Assembly: GCA_017525235.1 (NCBI GenBank)
Contig: JAFXTC010000045.1
Coordinates: forward strand, 1 to 64,000
DNA length: 64,000 bases
Source: Bacteroidaceae bacterium
GTDB taxonomy: Bacteria; Bacteroidota; Bacteroidia; Bacteroidales; Bacteroidaceae
Direction: 5' to 3'
Made by a program: the position numbers and the translations under genes
The notes under the pieces: model-generated
What the model saw: the letters and a program-made list of their open reading frames with translations, nothing else
What the model was told of the DNA's origin: nothing
Database searches by the model: none
Shown: positions 7,298 through 18,885 of the stretch, piece by piece
How positions within the stretch are numbered: the stretch's first letter is position 1
Layout: every line of letters starts with the position of its first letter

Positions 7298-9555
7298 TGG
7301 AGAAACTGAAGATACTATATACTGAACATACAGGATTGGAAGTGGTTGCATGCGACGAACTCCCCGGTTCTGGCAGTAACCGTAAGTATTACCGCTTGCA
7401 TGGATCAGACGGCAGTACGCTTATCGGGGTTGTAGGCACAAGTCTTGATGAGAATCATACCTTCTGCTACCTGGCTCAGCATTTTACAGAACGTAAACTA
7501 CCCGTCCCGGCTGTTGTTGCTCAGAGCATAGACGGACTGCGTTATCTGCAGGTAGATTTGGGTGACCGCTTACTCTTTGATGCCCTGAAAGGCGGTCGTG
7601 ATGCCGGTGGTCGTTATACACAGACCGAGAAACAACTCCTGCATCGAACTATCTCGCTTCTGCCTAAGATTCAGATTAAAGGAGCGCGAGGGTTGAACTT
7701 CAAGAAATGCTATCCGCAGGAGGCGTTGGATGAGACCAATGTGCTTTTTGATCTTAACTATTTCAAGTATTGTTTTCTGAAGACAACAGGAGTTGATTTT
7801 CATGAACTTAAGTTAGAGGCGGCCTTCCGTTTGGTTGCTCAGGATATTGTGGCAATACCGGGTGAAGCTTTTATGTACCGAGATTTTCAGGCACGCAATG
7901 TGATGCTCGACAGAGATAACAATCCCTTCTTCATAGATTTTCAGGGAGGTCGCCGTGGCCCTGTACAGTACGATGTAGCCAGTTTCTTATGGCAGGCATC
8001 AGCCCGTTATAGCAAGTCGTTGCGCGAGGAACTCATCAAAACCTATATCACCAGTCTTAAGCAATACATCGAGGTCAATGAGAAACAGTTCCGACAAAAC
8101 CTTAAGCTTTGCGTCCTATTCCGCTTGCTACAAGTATTAGGTGCCTATGGTTTCCGAGGTTATTTTGAGCGTAAGAAACATTTTATCGACAGCATTCCTC
8201 CTGCTATTCAAAACTTGCGCGAGTTATTGCAGGATGGTGGATGCCCGTATCCTTATCTGCGCGATGTGCTTACACGTCTGGTGGAACTTCCACAATTTAC
8301 TCCGGAGCCAGAGAAACCTCTACAGCGAGCTGACGGATATAAGATAACGGAAAATAATCCCTATGTATCACGTCCGGAAGACGGACCGGCTACGTTCAGT
8401 AGGTATGACGGTAAAGGTCCTTTGGTGGTTCGTGTTTTCAGTTTTTCCTTCAAGAAAGGAATCCCAGAAGATACCAGCGGCAATGGCGGTGGATATGTGT
8501 TCGATTGTCGTAGCACGCATAATCCAGGTCGTTATGAGCCTTACAAGCAGCTTACAGGTTTGGATGAGCCCGTAATCCGTTTTTTGGAAGATGATGGCGA
8601 GATTCTTACCTTCCTTGAAAGTGTATATAAATTAGCCGATGCTCATGTGCAGCGTTACATACAGCGTGGTTTTACCAACTTGATGTTCGCATTTGGCTGT
8701 ACAGGAGGTCAACACCGTAGTGTGTATAGCGCCCAGCATCTGGCAGAACACATACATTATAAATATGGTATAGAGGTACATGTTTGTCATCGTGAACAGG
8801 GTATCTCAACCATCATGCCTGCTTTCAGAGCAATGATATTTGCAGCAGGCTTAGGCACTCGACTGAAGCCGCTCACAGACACCATGCCCAAAGCACTTGT
8901 ACCTGTGGCAGGTAAGCCCTTGCTGGAGCATACATTAGATAAGCTGAAAGATTCCGGCATACGTGATGTGGTTATAAATGTGCATCATTTTGCCGATATG
9001 ATAGAAGAGTGGGTAAACCAACATCCTATGGGTATGAACGTGTGGTTCAGCGATGAACGCGAGGCGCTGTTGGAGACAGGAGGCGGTATAAAACATGCGA
9101 CCCATCTGCTGAAAGATGCAACAGAAGGGTTCCTTATCCATAATGTGGATATTCTCAGCAATGCAGATTTACGTGCCCTACAGCTTTTTGCACGAGGTAA
9201 AGCTGCTGCATTGCTGGTGTCTGAGCGTCAGACCAGTAGGTATCTGCTCTTCGATGATGATATGCGATTGGTAGGTTGGACAAATATCCAAACGGGCGAG
9301 GTAAAGAGCCCATACCCCAATCTCGATGCAAAGAAGTATCGCAGATATGCCTTTGCGGGTATTCATGTGATGAATCCGTCGTTGTTCACTTATTTTTCGG
9401 AGTGGCCTGATAAATTCAGCATCATTGACTTTTATCTGAGTGTTTGCAACCAGCAACCTATCTATGGATATGTTCAATCTGGTTTACAATTGATGGATGT
9501 CGGCAAGATGGAAACCGTAGCCGAGGCAGAGGCATTTTACAAAGACCTAATGTAA
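7297..9555 (+). CDS. three-domain fusion: sugar kinase (AmgK-like) + RapZ C-terminal domain + nucleotidyltransferase (MurU-like)
   Basis: This 752-residue cytoplasmic protein has three parts. Residues about 1-330 are an aminoglycoside-phosphotransferase-fold kinase with YRDFQARNVM (D196, N201) and IDFQGG (D214). Residues about 360-505 match the RapZ C-terminal domain: FSFKKGIPED, VFDCRSTHNPG, LTGLDEPV and FGCTGGQHRSVY. From residue 513 comes a complete sugar-phosphate nucleotidyltransferase starting MIFAAGLGTRLKPLTD, with MPKALVPVAGKPLLEH following. In Pseudomonas, AmgK and MurU convert recovered MurNAc to UDP-MurNAc, bypassing MurA. E. coli RapZ binds glucosamine-6-phosphate through this C-terminal domain. 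A role in cell-wall sugar recycling with built-in amino-sugar sensing is inferred. Its start overlaps the permease stop by one base and mfd follows closely. Confidence 0.8.
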   Translation: MEKLKILYTEHTGLEVVACDELPGSGSNRKYYRLHGSDGSTLIGVVGTSLDENHTFCYLAQHFTERKLPVPAVVAQSIDGLRYLQVDLGDRLLFDALKGGRDAGGRYTQTEKQLLHRTISLLPKIQIKGARGLNFKKCYPQEALDETNVLFDLNYFKYCFLKTTGVDFHELKLEAAFRLVAQDIVAIPGEAFMYRDFQARNVMLDRDNNPFFIDFQGGRRGPVQYDVASFLWQASARYSKSLREELIKTYITSLKQYIEVNEKQFRQNLKLCVLFRLLQVLGAYGFRGYFERKKHFIDSIPPAIQNLRELLQDGGCPYPYLRDVLTRLVELPQFTPEPEKPLQRADGYKITENNPYVSRPEDGPATFSRYDGKGPLVVRVFSFSFKKGIPEDTSGNGGGYVFDCRSTHNPGRYEPYKQLTGLDEPVIRFLEDDGEILTFLESVYKLADAHVQRYIQRGFTNLMFAFGCTGGQHRSVYSAQHLAEHIHYKYGIEVHVCHREQGISTIMPAFRAMIFAAGLGTRLKPLTDTMPKALVPVAGKPLLEHTLDKLKDSGIRDVVINVHHFADMIEEWVNQHPMGMNVWFSDEREALLETGGGIKHATHLLKDATEGFLIHNVDILSNADLRALQLFARGKAAALLVSERQTSRYLLFDDDMRLVGWTNIQTGEVKSPYPNLDAKKYRRYAFAGIHVMNPSLFTYFSEWPDKFSIIDFYLSVCNQQPIYGYVQSGLQLMDVGKMETVAEAEAFYKDLM

Positions 9556-9557
9556 GA

Positions 9558-12983
<3,426 letters not shown>

Positions 12984-13011
12984 TGTAAAAGCATTTTTTT
13001 CTTCTAATCTC

Positions 13012-13042
13012 TTTGTCGTATAAAAACATCTTCATATCTTTG
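13012..13042 (+). promoter_or_regulatory. promoter for the exported barrel-like protein gene
   Basis: TTTG (13012-13015), a 19-base spacer, then a perfect TATCTTTG (13035-13042). The ATG at 13076 is 33 bases downstream. This also argues against a longer reading frame starting at 13013. Confidence 0.8.
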
Positions 13043-13075
13043 CGCACAGAAAAAACGATTTTAGATTTAAAAAAC

Positions 13076-13894
13076 ATGAAAAAGATTCTTTTGTTACTCA
13101 TTTTAGCCTTTACATCATTATATGTGAATGCGCAGGATAAAATGACGTTCACAAGTGGTAAATCTTTATATATTAAGGTGATTGAGATTTCTGCCACAGA
13201 TGTAAAATATAGAATGTTTGACGACTTGCAAGGTCCCATTTATCAGGAAAAACTTTCAAATATTTATTATATTAAGTTCTATAATGGTGAGATGCGGTTG
13301 TTTAACCAGAACCCTGCCAGGATTAATAATTATACTGGATACACGGTTCCTTATCAAACTTATTCAAAACCTCCCCGCAAATCCTCCTATAACCGTTCTA
13401 CCAATGTTAATCCTGAAAGAACATCAGGTATAACCGGACAAGTTGATTTATATCTTCAGAATGCATGGGGAGTTGGCTTCATGATCAGGAAAGAAATCAA
13501 TCAATATCTCGGATGGAATTTAATCGGCGCTTCTTATATGTCGGGATGGTATGGTTCATTTTTTGCAAACAATTTTGAAACTTATCATATGGCAGCTCCT
13601 GATAAATTTGGCATGCTAAATGTCAGATTATGTGGTATACGATTAAACATGCCTTTATATGAATCTTTCCGTTTCTATGCAGAAGTGACACCTGGGTATA
13701 CTTTTGCCTATTTCAAAGAAAATTATGATGATGTTTATGAGAATATAAATCTTCGTCAGCATTTCTTCGGTTTTGATTTCGGCGCTGGCCTGCAACTACA
13801 TAAGAATGTGTCTATTGGTTACAACCTTAATTTCAGAATTAATTCTGATTTCAAGAAAATAACCCACTGGGGAAAAATATCATTCCTTTTCTAA
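13076..13894 (+). CDS. exported protein, probable outer-membrane beta-barrel
   Basis: A 272-residue protein with a clear signal peptide (MKKILLLLILAFTSLYVNAQ, cleavage after NAQ). Residues about 20-75 are a small beta-rich region (TFTSGKSLYIKVIEIS). After a Pro/Ser/Asn-rich linker, residues about 120-272 show alternating aromatic and polar strands and a C-terminal phenylalanine (GKISFLF), as in small outer-membrane beta-barrels. No specific family is recognised. The start is chosen at 13076 because the longer frame (from 13013) runs through the promoter. It has its own promoter and a terminator at 13921. Confidence 0.7.
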   Translation: MKKILLLLILAFTSLYVNAQDKMTFTSGKSLYIKVIEISATDVKYRMFDDLQGPIYQEKLSNIYYIKFYNGEMRLFNQNPARINNYTGYTVPYQTYSKPPRKSSYNRSTNVNPERTSGITGQVDLYLQNAWGVGFMIRKEINQYLGWNLIGASYMSGWYGSFFANNFETYHMAAPDKFGMLNVRLCGIRLNMPLYESFRFYAEVTPGYTFAYFKENYDDVYENINLRQHFFGFDFGAGLQLHKNVSIGYNLNFRINSDFKKITHWGKISFLF

Positions 13895-13918
13895 ACGCAT
13901 ATTTATTTATTGAAATAA

Positions 13919-13957
13919 ACAAAGGGGATGTGTCTACAATCGGCACATTCTCTTTTA
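13919..13957 (+). terminator. intrinsic terminator
   Basis: A nine-pair stem (GGGGATGTG at 13924-13932 with CACATTCTC at 13944-13952, two G-U pairs) is followed by TTTT. It ends the transcript of the barrel-like protein gene. Confidence 0.7.
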
Positions 13958-13979
13958 ATCAAATAAAATTGTAAACACT

Positions 13980-15197
13980 ATGAGAAAACTGTTCCTATTT
14001 ATGGCGGTTGCTTTCTGCCTTAACAGCACTGCCAAGACTGAAGTAAAAGATTCTAAGACCAACTATGCTCGTGAGGTGCTGCAACCTTACGTCGATCGTG
14101 GTGAACTGCCTGGTGCCATTAGTATCTTCTATAACAATGGCGTGCAGGAAACTTGTTGTATTGGTTATGCTGATGTGGAGAAAAGACGTCCCATTAGACT
14201 AGACAATGTATTTATGCAGTGTTCTCAGACCAAAGGTTTCTGTGGTGTTACCATTGCTAAACTGGTAGAGGAGGGCAAGATATCATTAGATGACCCTGTT
14301 TCTAAATATTTGCCAGAATTCAAGGAACTGTGGGTACAGGACAGTGAGAAGGATGGTGTGAAGACTCTTCATAAAGCCAATAATGTACTAACAGTACGCA
14401 TGGTGTTGAATCACACGGGTGGTTTCCCCTTTGAGTGTAGCGCTAAACGTAGCGATGTTCGTGGTGGCGGATGGTCAGGCGGTGCTCCCCTTCGTCAGGT
14501 TGCTAGCATTGCTGCTGGTTCGCCTATCTTATTTGAGCCTGGCACAAAGACGACCTACTCAAATACAGGCATTGATATAGGTGGTGCTATTGTAGAAGTA
14601 GTTACTGGCATGAAGTGGGAAGAATACTTGAAGAAAGAGGTCCTAGATCCTTTGGGCATGAAGAGTACTTGGTTCTGGCCTACTGACAAACAACTGAAGA
14701 ACCAAATAGAGATGTATGATGTGAAAGCTGGTCAACCTGCCAAGTACCGCTTGGAAAACGGTTGGGAACAACGTCCCTATAATGATGGTCACGTTTTTGC
14801 TTCTGCCGGTGCAGGACTTTGGACAACAGCTCTGGATCAGCTGAAGTTTTATAAGATGCTGATGAATCTGGGTGTTGGTGACAATGGTGTTCGCATCCTG
14901 AAAGAGGAAACCGTAAAGAGCATCCTGGCAGAATCTACTCGTCCTGCTAACTTAGGCGGCTATTCTCTTGGTTTGAATGCTCCTGTTAAGGATGGCGAAA
15001 ACGAATGGTTTGGTCACGGCGGAGCTTGGGGCACAAACTGCAATGTGAACTGGCACAAGAAGCAATTGAGACTTTGGGTTGTTCAGGTTAATGGCGGCCA
15101 ACCCTGGAGCAAAGATGTAGACAAAGCTGCCGAGAAGTTCTTCCAGGCCACACTGGATTCAGATAAGTTGAATGAATATACGGGAAGGACGAAATAA
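13980..15197 (+). CDS. exported serine hydrolase, beta-lactamase class C / esterase family
   Basis: A 405-residue protein with an N-terminal signal peptide (MRKLFLFMAVAFCLNSTAKT). The penicillin-binding-fold motifs are visible: SxxK as S82-Q-T-K85, and YSN with Y193 in the TTYSNTG segment. A GHGG near residue 346 (WFGHGGAWG) takes the place of KTG. The family (Pfam Beta-lactamase) includes class C beta-lactamases, D-amino peptidases and esterases; the variant third motif argues for an esterase or peptidase rather than a resistance enzyme. The substrate is unknown. A strong terminator follows within the end of the convergent GH97 gene. Confidence 0.8.
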   Translation: MRKLFLFMAVAFCLNSTAKTEVKDSKTNYAREVLQPYVDRGELPGAISIFYNNGVQETCCIGYADVEKRRPIRLDNVFMQCSQTKGFCGVTIAKLVEEGKISLDDPVSKYLPEFKELWVQDSEKDGVKTLHKANNVLTVRMVLNHTGGFPFECSAKRSDVRGGGWSGGAPLRQVASIAAGSPILFEPGTKTTYSNTGIDIGGAIVEVVTGMKWEEYLKKEVLDPLGMKSTWFWPTDKQLKNQIEMYDVKAGQPAKYRLENGWEQRPYNDGHVFASAGAGLWTTALDQLKFYKMLMNLGVGDNGVRILKEETVKSILAESTRPANLGGYSLGLNAPVKDGENEWFGHGGAWGTNCNVNWHKKQLRLWVVQVNGGQPWSKDVDKAAEKFFQATLDSDKLNEYTGRTK

Positions 15198-15212
15198 GGC
15201 TGACAAATTATA

Positions 15213-17723
15213 TTAATGGGAAGAGGCAATGTGTTTCTTCCCATTTTTTATAAATATGCCTTTGTCTGGGGTATTTGGAAGCCTATGCCCATCCAAAGTG
15301 TAGATATTACCCGAGGGGTTAGGGGTGAGGCTAGATTTAGGGGTAAGATTATGTATCCCCGTTACTTCCTCTTCTGAAAGAATAGGATGGATAGTGATTC
15401 TATCGAAGTTGGGCGACCAGAGGTCATCAAAAGCTTGTATTGTAATGGTGTTAGAAGAACCTTTCTGTAATTTCACAGGAATCATCTTCCATCCCATTCC
15501 ATCGGGATCCCACGAACTGGTGCAGTCGCCGTTGCTCTGGAAGTAGATGGTGTCGCCCACTTGTTCCCCATTAACAAGAAGCTTGGCTGGGCGCGTGTCC
15601 TTTGCGATATAGTAAATGGTAAGGAGATACTCTCCCGTGCGATCTGCCTTTATGCGGTTGAACTGAATCTTGGCACCCTTCCCGACGTCACCCACGAAAC
15701 TGCCTCCTGAAGCATGAAGCGCATCGTAGGACTTACGTTTTGCGCTGCCAGATAAGGTGTTGCCACTTGCTTCTGCTTCGTAGGTGGTACGTTCGAGTGG
15801 GACATCCAGATTGTCTTTGGGAGAAATCTGCACAAGGAAGCCGCCTTCGCTCAGTTCCTTGATGCTGAGCGTATTGCCTTTCTTCACTTGCTTCTTCTCG
15901 AACTTGAGATCGGTACGACATGTGCCGTCGCGATAGATATAAGCTGTATAGGTAATCCCCTCCTCCAGAAAGTCCAACTTTGCACGACAGGTACGTTCAC
16001 TCACACTGATGCCCGACACCCACCAGTCGCTGCCTTTCCTGCGTGCAACTGTGGCAAAGGAAGAAGGATTTCCTTCGAGAAGCAGACTCTCGTCCCAAGC
16101 AGCGGGCAGACGCTTCATAATGTCTTTACCAATAAAATGCTGCAGGTTCTGTGGAGCTTCGGCAATATGGACTATACCACTCTCGAAGAGTGTTGTCAAC
16201 GCCAAATGATGTCCCTGACTCCTTTGTGTGAGGAGACTGCCTCGCCAAGTAGCAAAGTCACCAGGAGTGAAGTCCATAGCTCCCACTACATTGCGGGTAA
16301 AAAGCACATCGAGATGGTGCTGCGTCGTGTTCTTCTTGGCATGCCAGAACTGTTGTTCTCCACCATAGATACCTTCCTGTGTCATAATATTAGGATAGGT
16401 GCGTCGTAAACCCGAAGGACGCGTACAACCATGCAGGTTTACCAGCATCTGGTACTTAGCCGCCGTCTTGTAGAGATTCTCCATACGAGCCATTGTCTCT
16501 TTGGAGTCATCTTCCCAGAAATCAACTTTTACGCCCTTAAAGCCCCAGTTCTTATACTTCTTTAAAGTCGCATCCATATTTTCATTCGAGAATGACTGAT
16601 TACTGCTGAGGGTTGCAGTCTGCCAAAGCAGACAATTCACACCCCTTTCTGCGGCATCCCTTGTGAAGGTAGGAAACCATGAAGAACTCCAGCCTGCATC
16701 AATGAGATAGTACGACCAGCCCATATCCGCAGCCAGTTCACAATGTGCCCATTCGCCATCGTGAATTCCACCGTAAGCCTCTCTTATTTCGCTCTTGTTG
16801 CCATCCGAGCCTCCCCAGTACCAAGCAGCTACGCCTGGTTTTATCCAACTGACGTCCTTTATGGTTGTAGGCGGACATAGATTCTCTGTCATTGTCGTCT
16901 CAAAGATGGTCTTAATGTCGCCACACACAACCATTCTCCAAGGTGTTTGAAACGGCAGGGTACAGGATATGCGGTACGATTTCTCTTCGGCATAGTCTTT
17001 TGTCGCTCCTGTCCAACTGTACGAGAATGTCCCTTTCTCTTCTTCTGCCTTTGTTAACGAGGTGCAGAAGAAACTGCGGCAATCCGCTTCGGAGATGAGC
17101 AGATATTCCTTTCCAGTATAAACGAGGGTTGGGGAGTTGTAGCGGGCATCGCCTGTTTCAACAAGGGTTTGCCAATTGGTATATTTTGTATAAAGACCCT
17201 CGTAGGGGTAATTGGGGTCGTTACCGCCAGTATTGCCTATGAATCGGCAGGCAGTTGTACTGGAAACATTGGCAACACGAATGCGGCTTGCCTCTTCGGT
17301 AAGGGTGGTATTGACGTGTTTGTATTTCGGAATCACATAACGGAAAGCGAAGCCATCATCGTAAAGACGGAACAGGACTTCTAGCTGCCACGTCCCATTC
17401 AGGGTGAGCACAGAGAGTGTGTTGCAGTGGTCACGATATTGGCTGCGCTTGCCAACAGGAAGGGTATATGAATCGTCAACAACAGAAGAATCAACACTTA
17501 CCAGTTCAAGATTTTCGGTAAGGTCAACAGCAGAGGTTTTCAATCCCAACGGTGATTCATCAACGATAATCCTATCATCTCTGCTTACTGTATAACTGAG
17601 TTTCCCGTCTACCAAATGAACCGTAGCTTTCAGATGACCGTCGGGTGAAGTCACATTGTAGTCTTCTGCCCGTAGGACAAAAGACAGAAACAGAATAACG
17701 ACTGATAAGAGTGTCTTATACAT
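15213..17723 (-). CDS. exported glycoside hydrolase family 97 enzyme with C-terminal CBM-like domain
   Basis: An 836-residue exported enzyme (signal peptide MYKTLLSVVILFLSFVLRAE). Residues about 20-650 match GH97, starting with VTSPDGHLKATVHL. The GVKVDFWEDD segment carries an aspartate (about D401) at the place of the nucleophile in retaining GH97 alpha-galactosidases. The inverting SusB-type alpha-glucosidases lack it, so a retaining alpha-galactosidase-type activity is inferred. Residues about 650-790 form a beta-sandwich CBM6/35-like domain (YEAEASGNTLSG ... FDRITIHP). The last 45 residues contain a repeat-encoded linker (LTPKSSLTPNPSG) and the short tail GIFIKNGKKHI. It starts 6 bases after the TlpA-like gene, so they are co-transcribed. 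Confidence 0.85.
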   Translation of the reverse strand: MYKTLLSVVILFLSFVLRAEDYNVTSPDGHLKATVHLVDGKLSYTVSRDDRIIVDESPLGLKTSAVDLTENLELVSVDSSVVDDSYTLPVGKRSQYRDHCNTLSVLTLNGTWQLEVLFRLYDDGFAFRYVIPKYKHVNTTLTEEASRIRVANVSSTTACRFIGNTGGNDPNYPYEGLYTKYTNWQTLVETGDARYNSPTLVYTGKEYLLISEADCRSFFCTSLTKAEEEKGTFSYSWTGATKDYAEEKSYRISCTLPFQTPWRMVVCGDIKTIFETTMTENLCPPTTIKDVSWIKPGVAAWYWGGSDGNKSEIREAYGGIHDGEWAHCELAADMGWSYYLIDAGWSSSWFPTFTRDAAERGVNCLLWQTATLSSNQSFSNENMDATLKKYKNWGFKGVKVDFWEDDSKETMARMENLYKTAAKYQMLVNLHGCTRPSGLRRTYPNIMTQEGIYGGEQQFWHAKKNTTQHHLDVLFTRNVVGAMDFTPGDFATWRGSLLTQRSQGHHLALTTLFESGIVHIAEAPQNLQHFIGKDIMKRLPAAWDESLLLEGNPSSFATVARRKGSDWWVSGISVSERTCRAKLDFLEEGITYTAYIYRDGTCRTDLKFEKKQVKKGNTLSIKELSEGGFLVQISPKDNLDVPLERTTYEAEASGNTLSGSAKRKSYDALHASGGSFVGDVGKGAKIQFNRIKADRTGEYLLTIYYIAKDTRPAKLLVNGEQVGDTIYFQSNGDCTSSWDPDGMGWKMIPVKLQKGSSNTITIQAFDDLWSPNFDRITIHPILSEEEVTGIHNLTPKSSLTPNPSGNIYTLDGHRLPNTPDKGIFIKNGKKHIASSH
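15215..15249 (+). terminator. intrinsic terminator of the serine hydrolase gene
   Basis: AATGGGAAGA (15215-15224) and TCTTCCCATT (15236-15245) form a perfect ten-pair stem with an 11-base loop, followed by a T run. The hairpin lies inside the last codons of the convergent GH97 gene. Confidence 0.8.
15311..15346. repeat. word repeat inside the GH97 tail
   Basis: On the minus strand the sequence is built of CCCCTAA and CACCCCTAACCCCT-type words (positions 15311-15346), encoding LTPKSSLTPNPSG between the CBM-like domain and the C-terminal tail. It is another in-frame word array. Confidence 0.5.
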
Positions 17724-17729
17724 TATCTA

Positions 17730-18833
17730 TTATTTGAAAAGTTCATCAAGGAACTCATAGAAGACCGGATTCTCGCCCACAACTGTTTTCACAATCTTTC
17801 CCTCAGGGTCGATGACAATCTTTGTAGGGAAGCCTGTTATGGCGTACATCTCTGGAACTTTCGAGTCTTTGGGGTTATATACATGCTTCCATTTGAGTTC
17901 ATGTTTGGCAACAGCCTCTTTCCATTTCTCTTCTGTATCACTGCAGTCAACACCCAAAATCTCCAGACGGTCGCCATACTTTTCATAGTATTTTTTCAGT
18001 TCAGGAAATCCCTTTATGCACCATATACACCATGATCCCCAGAAGTCGAGAATCAAGTACTTGCCACGCAGAGATGAGAGGGAGAGGTCTGTGCCGTCAA
18101 TGCTCTTAAGGGTGAAGTCAGGAGCCATCTTTCCATCCTCAACATTCTTGCGGGCAGCTTCACGTACCTTCTCACGTTCAATATTAGCTTTCACAAAATC
18201 AACAAAGTATGAATACTTGCTATCTGCATCTATACTGCTCATGACATTTAGTGCTTTCTCGGAATCATCTAAGCCCATAAGTATGGTAACACATGCTCCG
18301 CTGTTGGGGTGAGTGTTGATAAAATTCATCTTAGCATCATTGAGTTGCTGCTTGAGTCCATCGTAGATGGGATCTATGATTTTCCGAAGAGAATCTGCAT
18401 TGGCTCCTGCATCAACCTGACTATGATATGAGTAGCCCACCTCATACATTTTCTCTTGGATGGAATCTGTTGCATCATCCAACTCCTGATATTCTTTATA
18501 GAACGTTGAACCGCTCCATACATTTTTCTCGGTTGTACCCTTAACTGTTCCTTTCTCTCCGGGAACCAGATATATAGACAATCGCTTCTCGCCCTCAGTA
18601 GTCTTAACTCTACAGATAGCCAGACGCATCTTACTGTCATTGTTCTGAATAGTAAACTTTCCCTTCTTAATTTTGAGTGTATCTGTCTTCTCAATACCTG
18701 TAAAATCAGGCTTCACAATCTGAACAAAGACTGTGTCACCCGTTACATCTTTCAAATCTGCCTTGATGACACATTGTGAATACATACTTCCTCCCATCAA
18801 AACAGAAAGGAGCAAAATCAAAAACTTTCTCAT
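17730..18833 (-). CDS. exported TlpA-like thiol-disulfide oxidoreductase with DUF4369 domain
   Basis: A 367-residue protein with a signal peptide (MRKFLILLLSVLMGGSMYSQ). Residues about 22-110 match the DUF4369 beta-domain that often precedes thioredoxin folds in Bacteroidota. A helical linker spans about 115-225. Residues about 228-367 form an AhpC/TSA-TlpA thioredoxin domain (KMAPDFTLKSIDGTDLSLSS) with the redox motif WCIWC (C269, C272) and the cis-proline segment TGFPTKIVIDPEGK. It acts in the periplasm, probably reducing protein disulfides or in cytochrome maturation. It shares a tight operon with GH97 downstream (6-base gap). Confidence 0.85.
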   Translation of the reverse strand: MRKFLILLLSVLMGGSMYSQCVIKADLKDVTGDTVFVQIVKPDFTGIEKTDTLKIKKGKFTIQNNDSKMRLAICRVKTTEGEKRLSIYLVPGEKGTVKGTTEKNVWSGSTFYKEYQELDDATDSIQEKMYEVGYSYHSQVDAGANADSLRKIIDPIYDGLKQQLNDAKMNFINTHPNSGACVTILMGLDDSEKALNVMSSIDADSKYSYFVDFVKANIEREKVREAARKNVEDGKMAPDFTLKSIDGTDLSLSSLRGKYLILDFWGSWCIWCIKGFPELKKYYEKYGDRLEILGVDCSDTEEKWKEAVAKHELKWKHVYNPKDSKVPEMYAITGFPTKIVIDPEGKIVKTVVGENPVFYEFLDELFK

Positions 18834-18885
18834 AGATTTATGGTGTTAATTAATTTTTCTGAGTATTCTGATTAAATCGGAATCC

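Noticed and set aside
9444..9557. Longer N-terminus for Mfd
   Set aside because: It would overlap the preceding gene by 112 bases and add 38 residues with no similarity to Mfd. The ATG at 9558 gives a normal length.
13013..13075. Longer start for the barrel-like protein
   Set aside because: The region contains the promoter (13012-13042), and the signal peptide begins only at the ATG at 13076.
14401..14560. Class C beta-lactamase resistance gene
   Set aside because: SxxK and YSN are present but the KTG motif is replaced, and many chromosomal family members are esterases or peptidases.
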